64,000 nucleotides of DNA from Actinoallomurus oryzae. GTDB taxonomy: Bacteria; Actinomycetota; Actinomycetes; Streptosporangiales; Streptosporangiaceae. The stretch covers positions 496,001-560,000 of the forward strand of contig NZ_BAABHF010000046.1 in NCBI RefSeq assembly GCF_039541955.1. The letters are read 5' to 3'. Shown one piece after another: positions 52,889-61,413 of the stretch; positions within the stretch are counted from its first letter, which is position 1; the number at the start of each line of letters is the position of its first letter. A program made the translations under genes and the position numbers. A model generated the notes under the pieces. That model did no database searches. It was not told the origin of the DNA and saw nothing but the letters and a program-made list of their open reading frames with translations.

Positions 52889-53335
52889 ATGCCCGCTGCG
52901 CTGGCCGCTGCGGTCATGCTGCTCGGCTACCTGTTGACCATGGGCTATCTGGGCGCTGGCTTGTGGATCCTGCGCCGCGACCAAGGGGCTGGTCCCGTCG
53001 GTGCTGTAGGTGGTTTGTTGGGGTTGGTCCGCCGGGTTGCCGCTACCGTACTGGGCGGGTACCTGCTGCTGATGGCTGTGGTGGTCGGCTACTACCAGGG
53101 CGTGGCGCGGGTAGGCGGCCACTTTGTGGCCAGCGCGTTCACCGGCTGTGCAGCCCTGATCGGCGTCGCCCTACCAGCGTTCATCCTCGCCTCCTACCTG
53201 ACCGTACGGCGGAAAGGCAGGCTGGGCACGCCTCTTGCCCACCGTCGGCGCGCTTCTCGTCCAAGTCACCCGCATCAAGGCGAAGACGTTCCTGGTCCAG
53301 ATGATCCGCCAGATCGAGGACGTCCGCGCCGTTGA
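52889..53335 (+). CDS. Small membrane protein, DUF6256-like
   Basis: This 148-residue protein has an N-terminal helix LLGYLLTMGYLGAGL, a second around VAATVLGGYLLLMAVVV and a third around GCAALIGVALPAFILASYL, then a basic, low-complexity tail. Likely a member of the DUF6256 group often found beside DUF6186 proteins. The tail may be an out-of-frame extension. Function unknown. Confidence 0.6.
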   Translation: MPAALAAAVMLLGYLLTMGYLGAGLWILRRDQGAGPVGAVGGLLGLVRRVAATVLGGYLLLMAVVVGYYQGVARVGGHFVASAFTGCAALIGVALPAFILASYLTVRRKGRLGTPLAHRRRASRPSHPHQGEDVPGPDDPPDRGRPRR

Positions 53336-53506
53336 ATGCCCTCAGCGGCCTCATGCCCAGGCCATCTAGATTGACGTGGCCTGCCGTGCCGCCGCTGCCG
53401 CACACCGGCGTCGCACTCATCACATACGGGCCCGAAAAGCTCGGGATCAGCTGTGAAACGCCGTTGGCGCCGCGGTATGGCGGCGCAGGTCAGTGGGCTG
53501 TTGGAG

Positions 53507-53566
53507 TGGTAGGGCGCCCGGGGCTCGAACCCGGAACCTATGGATTAAAAGTCCACAGCTCTGCAA
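53507..53566 (-). tRNA. tRNA-Lys(TTT) 3' fragment, possible att site
   Basis: On the minus strand the DNA gives an anticodon arm GTGGA-CTTTTAA-TCCAT (anticodon TTT) and a T arm CCGGG-TTCGAGC-CCCGG. An acceptor 3' strand GCGCCCT, discriminator A and encoded CCA follow. The 5' side does not fit: the acceptor partner AGGGCGC and the GCTC half of the D stem are missing. It is therefore a 3' tRNA piece, the part that integrases use and duplicate, rather than a working gene. Confidence 0.55.
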
Positions 53567-53789
53567 GAATCCCCTACTCGACGCGCTACCGCGTCCTATT
53601 TCGCAGTACCACTACCTGCCATTTGATCCGCGTTCACCATTCGCTTCACTGCATATCAGCCCGACGGCGTACCGGGTGCTGCCGAGTGGTACCGCGGCAT
53701 ACGAGCACCCGCGGAGCACCCACACCGGCCGTTGGGCTTGGATGACTATGCATCGCATCTACTCCTGAGGGCCCTCGTATGATGCCATT

Positions 53790-55217
53790 TTGCGGTTCTG
53801 CGGGGCGGGTGTCAGATCGGTGCATGACCTTCTACGGAAAGGGCGTCCTGCGCCCTGGCCGGTAAAGCCCGGCGAGTGGGAGCTGGACGGTGGTCCCGTT
53901 GATGACCGGACTACCTTCCTGGCCCACGTTCTTGCTTTGAGTGCACTTCACGGTCCCGGCCCCTGGCCGGATGGCGGCTATCCACTCCCTGACGAACCGC
54001 CTCGCCACAGCGGCGACGACGGGCCCCTCATGACGAGCGTGGTGCTCGATGGCGTCAGGACGCACGCAACACCGTCAAGCTGGGCATCGTGGTACTGGGA
54101 GAATGCGGGGACGAACGCGACCGTGAGTTGCTGCTTCTGCTCGGCGCGCTCGAAGAGCTCACCCTGTATGCCGTGGTGGCCCTCATGAAGACCCAACCCG
54201 ACCGGCAGCGCGCCGTCTACGAGCTGGCACGGTGGGTGAAGGGCTGGGGACGGATTCACGCGGTGGAACGCCTGGAGGGTAGCGACGATCCTGAGATCAA
54301 GGCATGGCTGCTCCGCGAGGGCTTCCGCAACGACGTCATGAACGAGTACCTCGCTCATCTCGCCGCGACAACCGGGGATCTCTACACCGCCCTCCTCGGA
54401 CCCGATGTGGACAAGGCCCTGTTCGAGGGCGCCGGAGGCATTCTCGCCGCGCTTGCCCTCGGCGGTCCGGCCAAGGACATGACCGACTACGACGACGGCG
54501 TACCCACCATGCACCGCTACGCCGAACTCGTCGGCACACCGAACCAACGCTGGGCATGCTGGATCACCTGCTCACCGTCAGACGGTGTGCGTTGACGTCT
54601 GACGGGGACGTCGTCTGGCCCGATGGCGAGCCCGAACGCCTGGCACGTCGCTACGAGGCGCTGCTGGCCCGGCCCCTCTGGCGGGATCTGGTGCTCGCGC
54701 ACCTGAGCGATCCGTGCGGCACCGGCCCGTACGGCTTCAACGTCGCACTGTTCTGTGCCGGCCATCTTGACATGCCGGTGCTTCCCCAGGCGCTCCGCCA
54801 TCTGGAACGAGAACCGTTCAACGCCTATGCCTGGCAATGGGCGGTCAACCACTCCGACAGCGAAACCATCACTTCCGTGATCACGCTGGCCATGCGGGTG
54901 CTCCCACTCGACGTGCTCGCCGGTGGCCCCGCCGACAGCCAAGGTTTCGGACCTGAACACGCACCCGACCGCGCGCTAGAGGCCACATCAACGGCCTGGA
55001 CAAGCATCCCGGGATCGGTCTCGAACTGCTTCGGATCTCCCTGTCCAATCGAGTGGTCCGGATACGGCACCGTGCTCTTCGGACGTTGACGACCTGGCCG
55101 GCAGAGAGCCGGCCGAGCCGCCTCCAAGACTGGATCAGCGCTGCCGCGGCAGCCGAGCCCGACAGCGAACTACAGGGAAAGATGCAGGAATTCCTGGATG
55201 ACCGTACGACTCCATAA
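53790..55217 (+). pseudogene. Large repeat-type protein broken by three frameshifts
   Basis: Protein-like coding runs in successive frames. Piece one (to about 54,050) contains TTFLAHVLALSALHGPGPWP. Piece two (about 54,060-54,545) has VVLGECGDERDRELLLLLG. Piece three (about 54,550-54,975) has WRDLVLAHLSDPCGTGPYGF. The last piece (about 54,984-55,217) has IGLELLRISLSNRVVRIRHR and ends FLDDRTTP. Together they would form about 470 residues of helical, HEAT-like repeats. Family not recognised. Confidence 0.6.
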
Positions 55218-55574
55218 TCAAAGGATCGTGCTCGCGCATGGTGATCGGAACCGTGTTCCGGCTAACGCGGTTGAGCAGGGCGCAGAGCAGGAGCCGTCCG
55301 GCTAGGCATCACGGTCAGCGCAGGTGTTCGCCGATCGCTGCTCGGTGAACGAGCGGGAGCGATTGTCGATTACCGCGGCCGAGCCGTTTGTGGTCGTGCA
55401 CCCACAAGTCCACGGCGCCGTCCCCCCACCCGGTCAGTCACTCCTGCTGCAGGCGACGGACGGCGCGGCCGAGGCGTCCCGTCCGTCGCTCATGCCTCGA
55501 TTCTGGGCAGGCAAAACAAGCTCGTGGGAGATCGAGGTCCGTGAGATTCGTGGAAGGTGGCGCCGTGGCCTGCA
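55218..55574. other. Stretch without a recognised gene
   Basis: One short plus-strand frame (55,324-55,602) lacks recognisable features and overlaps the 3' end of the deacetylase gene. I see no RNA gene or clear hairpin. Confidence 0.35.
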
Positions 55575-56438
55575 TTACGCCAGTCGGCCGGCGGCGGCGT
55601 AGTGCGCGGCGATCTCGTCGCTGGTGGTGTTCCACACGCCGGGGTGGTTGACGACATACTCCAGCGCTTGGTCGAGGTACTTCAGGCGGAACGCCTGCCC
55701 CGTGACGAACGGATGCAGGGCCAGGGCCATGACTCGTCCGCTGTACTCGGAGTCGGCGTACAACTGGTCAAGCTGATCCTTGACGATCTGTACGAAGTCC
55801 GAGCCGCTGACGGAGTGGGCGGTGAACAGCCCCAGGTCGTTGAGCTCGAGGGAGTACGGGACGCTCATCATGCCGGGCACGTTCAGCCGGTACGGCTGGT
55901 CGTCGCTGGTCCAGTCCAGCACGTAGTCCAAGCCGAGCTCGGCGAGCAGCGCCGGAGTCTGGAACGTCTCGCTCAGGGCCGGTCCCAGCCAACCGCGGGG
56001 ACGCCGTCCGGTCGCCTTCTCGATGGTCTCGACGACATCGGTCAGGTACGCCCGTTCCTGCGCCTCCACCTCGGGCTGCACGGTGGAGTTGTTCTTGCCG
56101 TGCGCAAGCCAGGCCCAGTCCCGGGCCCTGCCGGCCTCAATGATCTGCGGGTACTGCTCGGCGACGTCCGAGTTGAGCAGCACGCTCGGGCGCACGCCGT
56201 GGCGGTCGAACGCCTCGATCATCCGCCAGATCGCCACCCGCGGGCCGTAGTCGCGCCAACCGTGGTTCAGGGGGTCGGGTACGAGCGTCGTGGTCGCCTG
56301 GTTGATGCTGGTGGACGGCTTGCCAAGCACGAAGTGTTCGACGTTGAGCCCGACGTAGAACGCCACTCGGGCCCCTCCGGGCCAGGTGATGGGCGCGCGT
56401 TCGGTAATCGGACTGTAGTCGTACAGTTCGTTGCGCAT
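55575..56438 (-). CDS. Polysaccharide-deacetylase-family (PuuE-like) protein
   Basis: This 287-residue NodB-fold protein shows ITWPGGARVAFYVGLNVEHF at the start, GVRPSVLLNSDVAEQYP, AHGKNNS (family WH/H-G-x-N-N region) and ALHPFVTG. It resembles cofactor-light allantoinases PuuE and related amidohydrolases of purine or amide breakdown rather than cell-wall deacetylases. It is divergent from a TetR gene with a long operator between, which very likely represses it. Confidence 0.85.
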   Translation of the reverse strand: MRNELYDYSPITERAPITWPGGARVAFYVGLNVEHFVLGKPSTSINQATTTLVPDPLNHGWRDYGPRVAIWRMIEAFDRHGVRPSVLLNSDVAEQYPQIIEAGRARDWAWLAHGKNNSTVQPEVEAQERAYLTDVVETIEKATGRRPRGWLGPALSETFQTPALLAELGLDYVLDWTSDDQPYRLNVPGMMSVPYSLELNDLGLFTAHSVSGSDFVQIVKDQLDQLYADSEYSGRVMALALHPFVTGQAFRLKYLDQALEYVVNHPGVWNTTSDEIAAHYAAAGRLA

Positions 56439-56481
56439 GAGATCTCCTCCTGGAGGGGTCGTCCCGCCCAGGTCAAGGCGA

Positions 56482-56577
56482 GAGACGATCCGGACCGTAT
56501 CGCGATACGATCCGGATCGTCTCCCCGGACTATAGAGTAGGGCGCTGAGATGGTGTCAATACGGACCGGATCGTCTC
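56482..56577. promoter_or_regulatory. TetR operator: 42-bp palindrome plus extra half-site
   Basis: Arms GAGACGATCCGGA (56,482-56,494) and TCCGGATCGTCTC (56,511-56,523) frame a self-complementary core GTATCGCGATAC, one mismatch in the 2-bp joints. The half-site CCGGATCGTCTC recurs at 56,566-56,577. The array fills the space between the deacetylase and the TetR gene. Confidence 0.7.
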
Positions 56578-56618
56578 CCTAATGGGGTAGCTTGAGAGGC
56601 CACCCAACATGAGGTGAT

Positions 56619-57218
56619 ATGAGCCCGTCGCACACGCCCGATCCCGCCCGGCGCAGTCCTCAGACGACCGCCGCGATCCGCGAGGCCGCGTTGGCCATGG
56701 CCCGTGAGAGCGGCCTGGCGAAGGTCAGTATCGAGGGCATCGCGGCGCGTGCGGGCGTTGGCAAACGGACGATCTACCGCTGGTGGCCCTCCAAGGGTGC
56801 AGTCGTCTTGGACGCCTGGGCGCAGCGGCTCGAGGACCGGCTTCACAAGCGCCTCCAATCAGCGCAGAGCGACGACTTCGAGGCCGACCTGAAGCAGACG
56901 GTCAAGGAGTCGTGGCTCGAAGTGATCGGCGACTCGCGCTCCGTGTTGGCCGGGCTCATCGGCGAGGCCCAGCACGACCCGGACCTCGCCATCGAACTGA
57001 GAGACCGCCTCATCGGTCCCGCTAGGGACCGGGTCGCCGCGCGGATCCGCCGCGCGCAAGACGAAGGGCAGGTCGCGCCCGACATCGATCCGTACCGCGC
57101 CATCGATCTCATTTATGCCCAGTTGTACTACCGCCTCCTGGTCGCGCCCGGCCCGCACGACGAGGCGTTCACGGAAAGCGTCGTCGACCTCGCCCTCCGC
57201 GGGTTGCGGCCGCGGTGA
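56619..57218 (+). CDS. TetR/AcrR-family repressor
   Basis: This 199-residue protein has the N-terminal TetR helix-turn-helix (about 15-60, VSIEGIAARAGVGKRTIYRWW) and a C-terminal helical ligand domain of the TetR_C_11-like type ending YAQLYYRLLVAPG. GAGGTG precedes ATG 56619. It most likely represses the divergent deacetylase and itself through the palindromic array. Confidence 0.9.
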   Translation: MSPSHTPDPARRSPQTTAAIREAALAMARESGLAKVSIEGIAARAGVGKRTIYRWWPSKGAVVLDAWAQRLEDRLHKRLQSAQSDDFEADLKQTVKESWLEVIGDSRSVLAGLIGEAQHDPDLAIELRDRLIGPARDRVAARIRRAQDEGQVAPDIDPYRAIDLIYAQLYYRLLVAPGPHDEAFTESVVDLALRGLRPR

Positions 57219-57273
57219 GAAGGATTCACGTCAAGGACCGTCCGTCAGCGCCTGTGTCTATGCGGTGGGTGTG

Positions 57274-57754
57274 ACCGAGTGGTCTGAGCCGCGCCACCGT
57301 CATCTACCTGCGGCAGCTCTGCCCACAAAAGGTTCTGTGCGACCCGCTCGGAATCAACCCGGTCACGATCGGCCAGGCGATAAAAGCCACCCGCCAGCTC
57401 CTGGACGAGGAGAAGATCAGCATCACCCCGATAGTCGTCCGCTACTTCACCCGAGCAGGCGACCTACGCGCCTGGATGACCGGCACCGACCCTGCCGCGC
57501 ACGTCCCGGCGCACCCGACCCGCCACGCCTTGACCGACCCACGTCTGACCGGCATGAGCCGCGACGCGCTGGACACCCTGCTCGAGAAACTGATCGTGCC
57601 CTACGCCGCCGCGATCGAACAGCGCCACTACCGCCAACGCGGCGAAACCGACGCCCCGGCACCCGCGGCGGAGTCTTCCGCCTCGGCCGCCGACCTCCTC
57701 ACCTCGACCAACACACCCCCAAAGCATCCCGGCCCTGGAAAACCAGCATGTTGA
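57274..57754 (+). pseudogene. Transposase-related helix-turn-helix fragment
   Basis: LSRATVIYLRQLCPQKVLCD and INPVTIGQAIKATRQLLDE resemble the N-terminal DNA-binding part of ISAzo13-type or DDE_4-associated transposase proteins. The frame is open back to a TGA at about 57,271 but has no start codon, and the C-terminal half is low complexity. Family assignment is tentative. Confidence 0.45.
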
Positions 57755-57811
57755 TTCCTGGCGGTCCACGACGACGGGTGTAGCTCGCCTTGAGGGACCG
57801 GCGCTGGCGTT

Positions 57812-58503
57812 TCAGTGCAAGCCGTCTTGTTCGAGTACCACGTTGGTGAATCTGCCAGTTCGCAGCGCACTCGGAGGGACCATCACGCGCTGGAATCCGT
57901 TGTCGTCCCACAGGTCGCCCCCGAGGGTGAGCAGGTGCGCGTACCCATCTGCCCTCATTCCGGTCCAGCTGTCGATGTGGGGCCAGCCGAACGCCTGGCT
58001 GTCTCCAAGGGTGAATCCTTGCTCGTCTCGGCAGTAGAAGTGCCACTCCTCGCGAAGCGGACTTTGCACGAACCGCGCGGCTGGAGACTCCCAGTGGTCT
58101 TCGTCGAAGTCGGGTTCGGCGCGGTAGTCGAAGGTCTTCAGGACCGGGTCGACTTCGTCGTGTTCACCCGAAACCGCAGGCAGGGTCACGATCGGTGCGG
58201 CGTGTAGCCGAACTGGGCTCAGGGCCTTGGCCGGTGGCGACACCGCTACCTCCACGGCGCGTTCCGGGTCCGCGCAGACGATCTTGCACTCCTCGGAGGC
58301 GCTTGCGACCGTGCCGAAGATGTTGACCAGGCCGAGCCGGGTGGGCAGTTGGTCGCCGAGCCACGGAGCCAGTTCCTGGGTATCCAGCACGGCGAACAGA
58401 CTGAGCGGGGTTCCCGCTGTGGTTTGCGGCCAAGGCGTTCCCGGCTCCAGAAGTGCTGGTCCTCCGGCCTGGCATCCCAGGTGCTGCCTGCCGGTCGTGG
58501 CCG
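57812..58503 (-). pseudogene. DUF1963 (YwqG-like) protein, 5'-truncated
   Basis: About 230 residues match the DUF1963 layout: LLEPGTPWPQTTAGTPLSLF near the start, YRAEPDFDEDHWESPAARFV in the middle and GGDLWDDNGFQRVMV near the end. The sequence begins directly behind the HxlR stop codon without a start codon in its frame, so the first part has been lost at a fusion point. Confidence 0.65.
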
Positions 58504-58986
58504 CTAGCGGCGCCGCCAGGCGGGGTTCGGCCGGATCTCGATGTCGTTGGACATCGTCTCCGGCGCCGGATCGGCGGTTACGCGGACCCGTATCGGACGG
58601 CCGGTGTCGGCATCGACGAAGGACAGTGGCGGGCGGCCTTCCTGCAGGTACTTGTCGCCCCATTGCATCAGTGACAGGAACACCGGCAGCAGGTCCTCGC
58701 CGGCCTCGGTCAGCCGGTACTCCTCGCGGGCCCGGCTCCCCGGCTCCCGATAGAGAACGGGCACGACGATCCCCGCGGCCTTCAGCTGTTTGAGTGCCCG
58801 CGACACCGCGGGTGCCGAGGTCCCGATCCGCGCCACGAAGTCGTCGAACCTGGTCGTGCCGTAGAAGAATTCGCGGACCACCAGGAACACCGTCTTGGTG
58901 CTGAGCAGGTCAAGCACCCGCCCCGCCGAGCATCGGTCGCCGATCGACCAGGCATCCCGGTTGCGCAGCAGTTCCTCGAACCTCAT
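58504..58986 (-). CDS. HxlR-family regulator
   Basis: This 160-residue winged-helix protein has the HxlR opening CSAGRVLDLLSTKTVFLVVRE, a recognition helix in TSAPAVSRALKQLKAAGIV and REEYRLTEAGEDLLPV. ATG 58986 after GCGAGGTG is preferred to GTG 58992. It is divergent from an SDR-tautomerase pair with a 30-bp palindrome between them, so it probably controls that operon. Confidence 0.9.
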   Translation of the reverse strand: MRFEELLRNRDAWSIGDRCSAGRVLDLLSTKTVFLVVREFFYGTTRFDDFVARIGTSAPAVSRALKQLKAAGIVVPVLYREPGSRAREEYRLTEAGEDLLPVFLSLMQWGDKYLQEGRPPLSFVDADTGRPIRVRVTADPAPETMSNDIEIRPNPAWRRR

Positions 58987-59038
58987 GGTCACCTCGCCAT
59001 TGTAACTAATGCTTGCGTTATCCAGCGTGGCGTGATGT

Positions 59039-59068
59039 CATCTGGCTAACGACATCGTTAGTCAGATG
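59039..59068. promoter_or_regulatory. HxlR/SDR intergenic palindrome
   Basis: Arms CATCTGGCTAACG and CGTTAGTCAGATG (one mismatch) flank a 4-bp spacer, giving a 30-bp near-perfect palindrome directly before the SDR ribosome site. Candidate HxlR operator. Confidence 0.6.
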
Positions 59069-59078
59069 AAGAGGTGCT

Positions 59079-59780
59079 GTGGTTGCGGTAGCGGGCAGGG
59101 TGGCCGTGGTGACCGGGGGGCGGCGTGGACTCGGCGCGGCGCTGGTAGATGAGCTGCTGGCGCGCGGGGCGCGAAAGGTGTACTCCACCGCGCGCTCGGC
59201 GTACGTCGACGACCGTCCAGAGGTGGTGACCGCCGAGCTGGAGGTCCGCTCGGCGGCGTCGGTCACCGCCCTCGCGGAGGTCGCCGCCGACGTCGAGATC
59301 GTGTTCAACAACGCTGGGATCCTGCTGCCGGATCCGCTGCTGACGGGTGACTTCGAGCGCGTCACCGCGACCTTCGACGTCAACGTCTTCGGGCCGCTGC
59401 GGGTAGCACGGGCGTTCGCGCCGATCCTGGCCGCGAACCGTGGGGGCGCGCTGGTGAACATCCACTCCGTGCTGTCCTGGCTGGCCGGCAGCGGCGCCTA
59501 CGGGGCGTCCAAGGCGGCGGCGTGGTCCGTCACCAACTCGCTCCGACTCGAACTGGCGCGCCAGAACACCCAGGTCGTCGGCGTGCACGCAGGGTTCATC
59601 GACACCGAGATGGTCTCCGCCATCGAGCTGCCGAAGGCGACGCCGGCCGAGGTGGCCGCGCGGATCCTCGACGGCCTGGAGGCCGAGGCCACGGAGGTGC
59701 TCGCCGACGACGTGACAGTCACCGCCAAGGCGGCGCTGTCCGGCCCTGTGGAGCACCTGACCTTCTCTGCCGCCCGCTGA
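59079..59780 (+). CDS. Short-chain dehydrogenase/reductase
   Basis: This 233-residue SDR has motif TGGRRGLGAA (about 11-20), NNAG (about 75-78) and catalytic Ser with Y-x3-K in GAYGASKAA. All active-site residues are present. GTG start after GAAGAGG. It leads an operon with the tautomerase (36 bp apart) under the HxlR palindrome. Similar in design to the SDR at 40,508. Confidence 0.89.
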   Translation: MVAVAGRVAVVTGGRRGLGAALVDELLARGARKVYSTARSAYVDDRPEVVTAELEVRSAASVTALAEVAADVEIVFNNAGILLPDPLLTGDFERVTATFDVNVFGPLRVARAFAPILAANRGGALVNIHSVLSWLAGSGAYGASKAAAWSVTNSLRLELARQNTQVVGVHAGFIDTEMVSAIELPKATPAEVAARILDGLEAEATEVLADDVTVTAKAALSGPVEHLTFSAAR

Positions 59781-59815
59781 CACCCCATCTCAACACTCGA
59801 GGAGTACGAAGCGCC

Positions 59816-60241
59816 ATGCCGCTGTGGACTATTTATCACACACCCGGAACCTTCACCGATGAGGAGAAGCACCGACTCGCCTCGCGCATCGCGGACCATT
59901 ACGAACAGGTCGGGTTGCCCCGGTTCTACGTGGTCACGCTGTTCCACGAGACCCGGCCAGAGGATTTCTACGTCGGCGGGGAGCGCGCGCCGGTCGGGGT
60001 TCGCATCGCCATCGATCACATCGCCCGGCGCAGCGCCGACCGGGAGAGCCGGCGCCGGACCGCCCAGTGGGTCAAGGGCATGCTGCAGCCCCACCTCGAA
60101 CGGAAGGCGGGGCTGCACTGGGAGTTCCACATCGACGAGACCAGCGACGAGCTCTGGATGATCAACGGGATCGCGCCGCCCCCGGCAGGATCCGACGCCG
60201 AGAAGTCTTGGGCTGAGAGCAACTCGGCGTCCCCCTACTGA
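59816..60241 (+). CDS. Tautomerase-superfamily protein (cis-CaaD-like)
   Basis: This 141-residue protein starts M-P-L-W-TIYHTPG, so after Met removal Pro1 is N-terminal, as required in 4-oxalocrotonate tautomerase, cis-CaaD and MSAD enzymes. The segment GLPRFYVVTLFHE and FYVGGERAP are typical for the cis-CaaD-like fungal/bacterial group. It may act on keto-enol or halogenated acids. CGAGGAG lies upstream. It is paired with the SDR, indicating a short catabolic route. Confidence 0.85.
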   Translation: MPLWTIYHTPGTFTDEEKHRLASRIADHYEQVGLPRFYVVTLFHETRPEDFYVGGERAPVGVRIAIDHIARRSADRESRRRTAQWVKGMLQPHLERKAGLHWEFHIDETSDELWMINGIAPPPAGSDAEKSWAESNSASPY

Positions 60242-60377
60242 CGCGCCGCCGGTACCGCGAGAATGGCTGGGCGTCCCGGGCAGATCTGTGTAGGCAGAGC
60301 CGGGAGCTCGGCTGGTGCCAGTCGTCGACTCGGTAGCCTCGAAGGCTTTCCTGTCCTCCGGCGAAAGGCCCGCGATC

Positions 60378-60457
60378 ATTACCCGCCAGGTAATCGCTTG
60401 TCCTCACTCTGTCTGAGAACGTTACGATCACAACATATGTTATGGAGTTAAGAGATG
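60378..60457 (+). promoter_or_regulatory. Promoter region with two palindromes before the hydrolase
   Basis: ATTACC-N5-GGTAAT (60,378-60,394) and the perfect AACATATGTT (60,432-60,441) flank an AT-rich segment. The second sits 14 bp before the hydrolase's apparent original ATG at 60,455. Confidence 0.4.
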
Positions 60458-60518
60458 CCTTTTTCAGGTCGGCGACGGGACCCGTCTCGCGTACGAGGAT
60501 TACGGTGCGGGTGTCCCG

Positions 60519-61271
60519 ATGGTGTTCGTCTCCGGTTGGGTCCTGAACGCCGACATGTGGGAGTATCAGGTCCCGTTCTTCGTTGACCGCGGATTCCGGT
60601 GTGTTCTCCTCGATCGGCGCGGGCATGGCCGTTCGGACCGGCCCTCCTCCGGTTACGATGTGAACACTCGCGCCGACGATCTTGCCGCGTTGATCGAGCA
60701 TTTGGACCTGCGTAATGCCATCTTGGTCACCCACTCGGCCGGCGGTGGTGAGGCGGCACGCTATCTGTCCCGGCACGGTGAGGAGCGGGTGTCAGGCGTT
60801 GTATTCCTCGGGGCGACGTTGCCGTACCTCCGCCTGGCCGAGGACAATCCCGAAGGAATTCCTGAGGCCATTAACGAAGCGACGTTGGCGCAGTTCCGCA
60901 AGGACCGGCCAAAGTGGTTCGCCGATCGGGCCCATGGTTATTTCGCCACGCATCTTGGCAATGACGTCTCGCCGGCGCTGATTGAGCACGAGATGCAGCG
61001 TTGTATGTCGGCATCGCCGTTCGCGACGGCCGAGGTGTGGAAATCCACGTTCCACACCGATTTCCGTGCCGACTTGCGTCGACTCACCGTTCCGACCCTG
61101 ATCGTCCATGGTGTAGCCGATCAGTCCGCACTCATCGACGTCACCGGCCGACGTACCCGGGAACTGGTGCCCCATGCCGTGTATCGGGAATACCCCACGG
61201 CCGGGCACGGCCTGTACGTCACCCATGCCGAACAGCTCAATGCCGAGATCTTGGAATTCGTCAAGAGCTGA
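60519..61271 (+). CDS. Alpha/beta hydrolase, chloroperoxidase-like, start region frameshifted
   Basis: This hydrolase of 250 residues shows VSGWVLNADMW (oxyanion area), DRRGHGRSDRP, the nucleophile motif HSAGGGEA, HGVADQS (Asp) and AGHGLY (His), the cofactor-free haloperoxidase/esterase pattern. Homologous coding continues upstream as GDGTRLAYEDYGAGVP, but the natural ATG at 60,455 (MPF...) is out of frame by one base at a T5 run. The intact frame can start only at ATG 60519 and would lose the first strand. Either a mutation, a sequence error or slippage. Confidence 0.75.
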   Translation: MVFVSGWVLNADMWEYQVPFFVDRGFRCVLLDRRGHGRSDRPSSGYDVNTRADDLAALIEHLDLRNAILVTHSAGGGEAARYLSRHGEERVSGVVFLGATLPYLRLAEDNPEGIPEAINEATLAQFRKDRPKWFADRAHGYFATHLGNDVSPALIEHEMQRCMSASPFATAEVWKSTFHTDFRADLRRLTVPTLIVHGVADQSALIDVTGRRTRELVPHAVYREYPTAGHGLYVTHAEQLNAEILEFVKS

Positions 61272-61413
61272 ACTGGTTCCAACGTCTGGTCATCTAGCCC
61301 GCGTGGCACGACCCACCGATGCCGGTGGCGGAGCGCAGCACCTGACTTTTGTCCCTTCTCGGTAAGCGGTCATGCTCCAGCTCGCCCTGTTCCAGTCACA
61401 CCTTTAGGAGATT

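Noticed and set aside
53500..53600. Functional tRNA gene
   Set aside because: The 5' acceptor strand and D stem cannot pair; only the 3' two thirds are tRNA-like.
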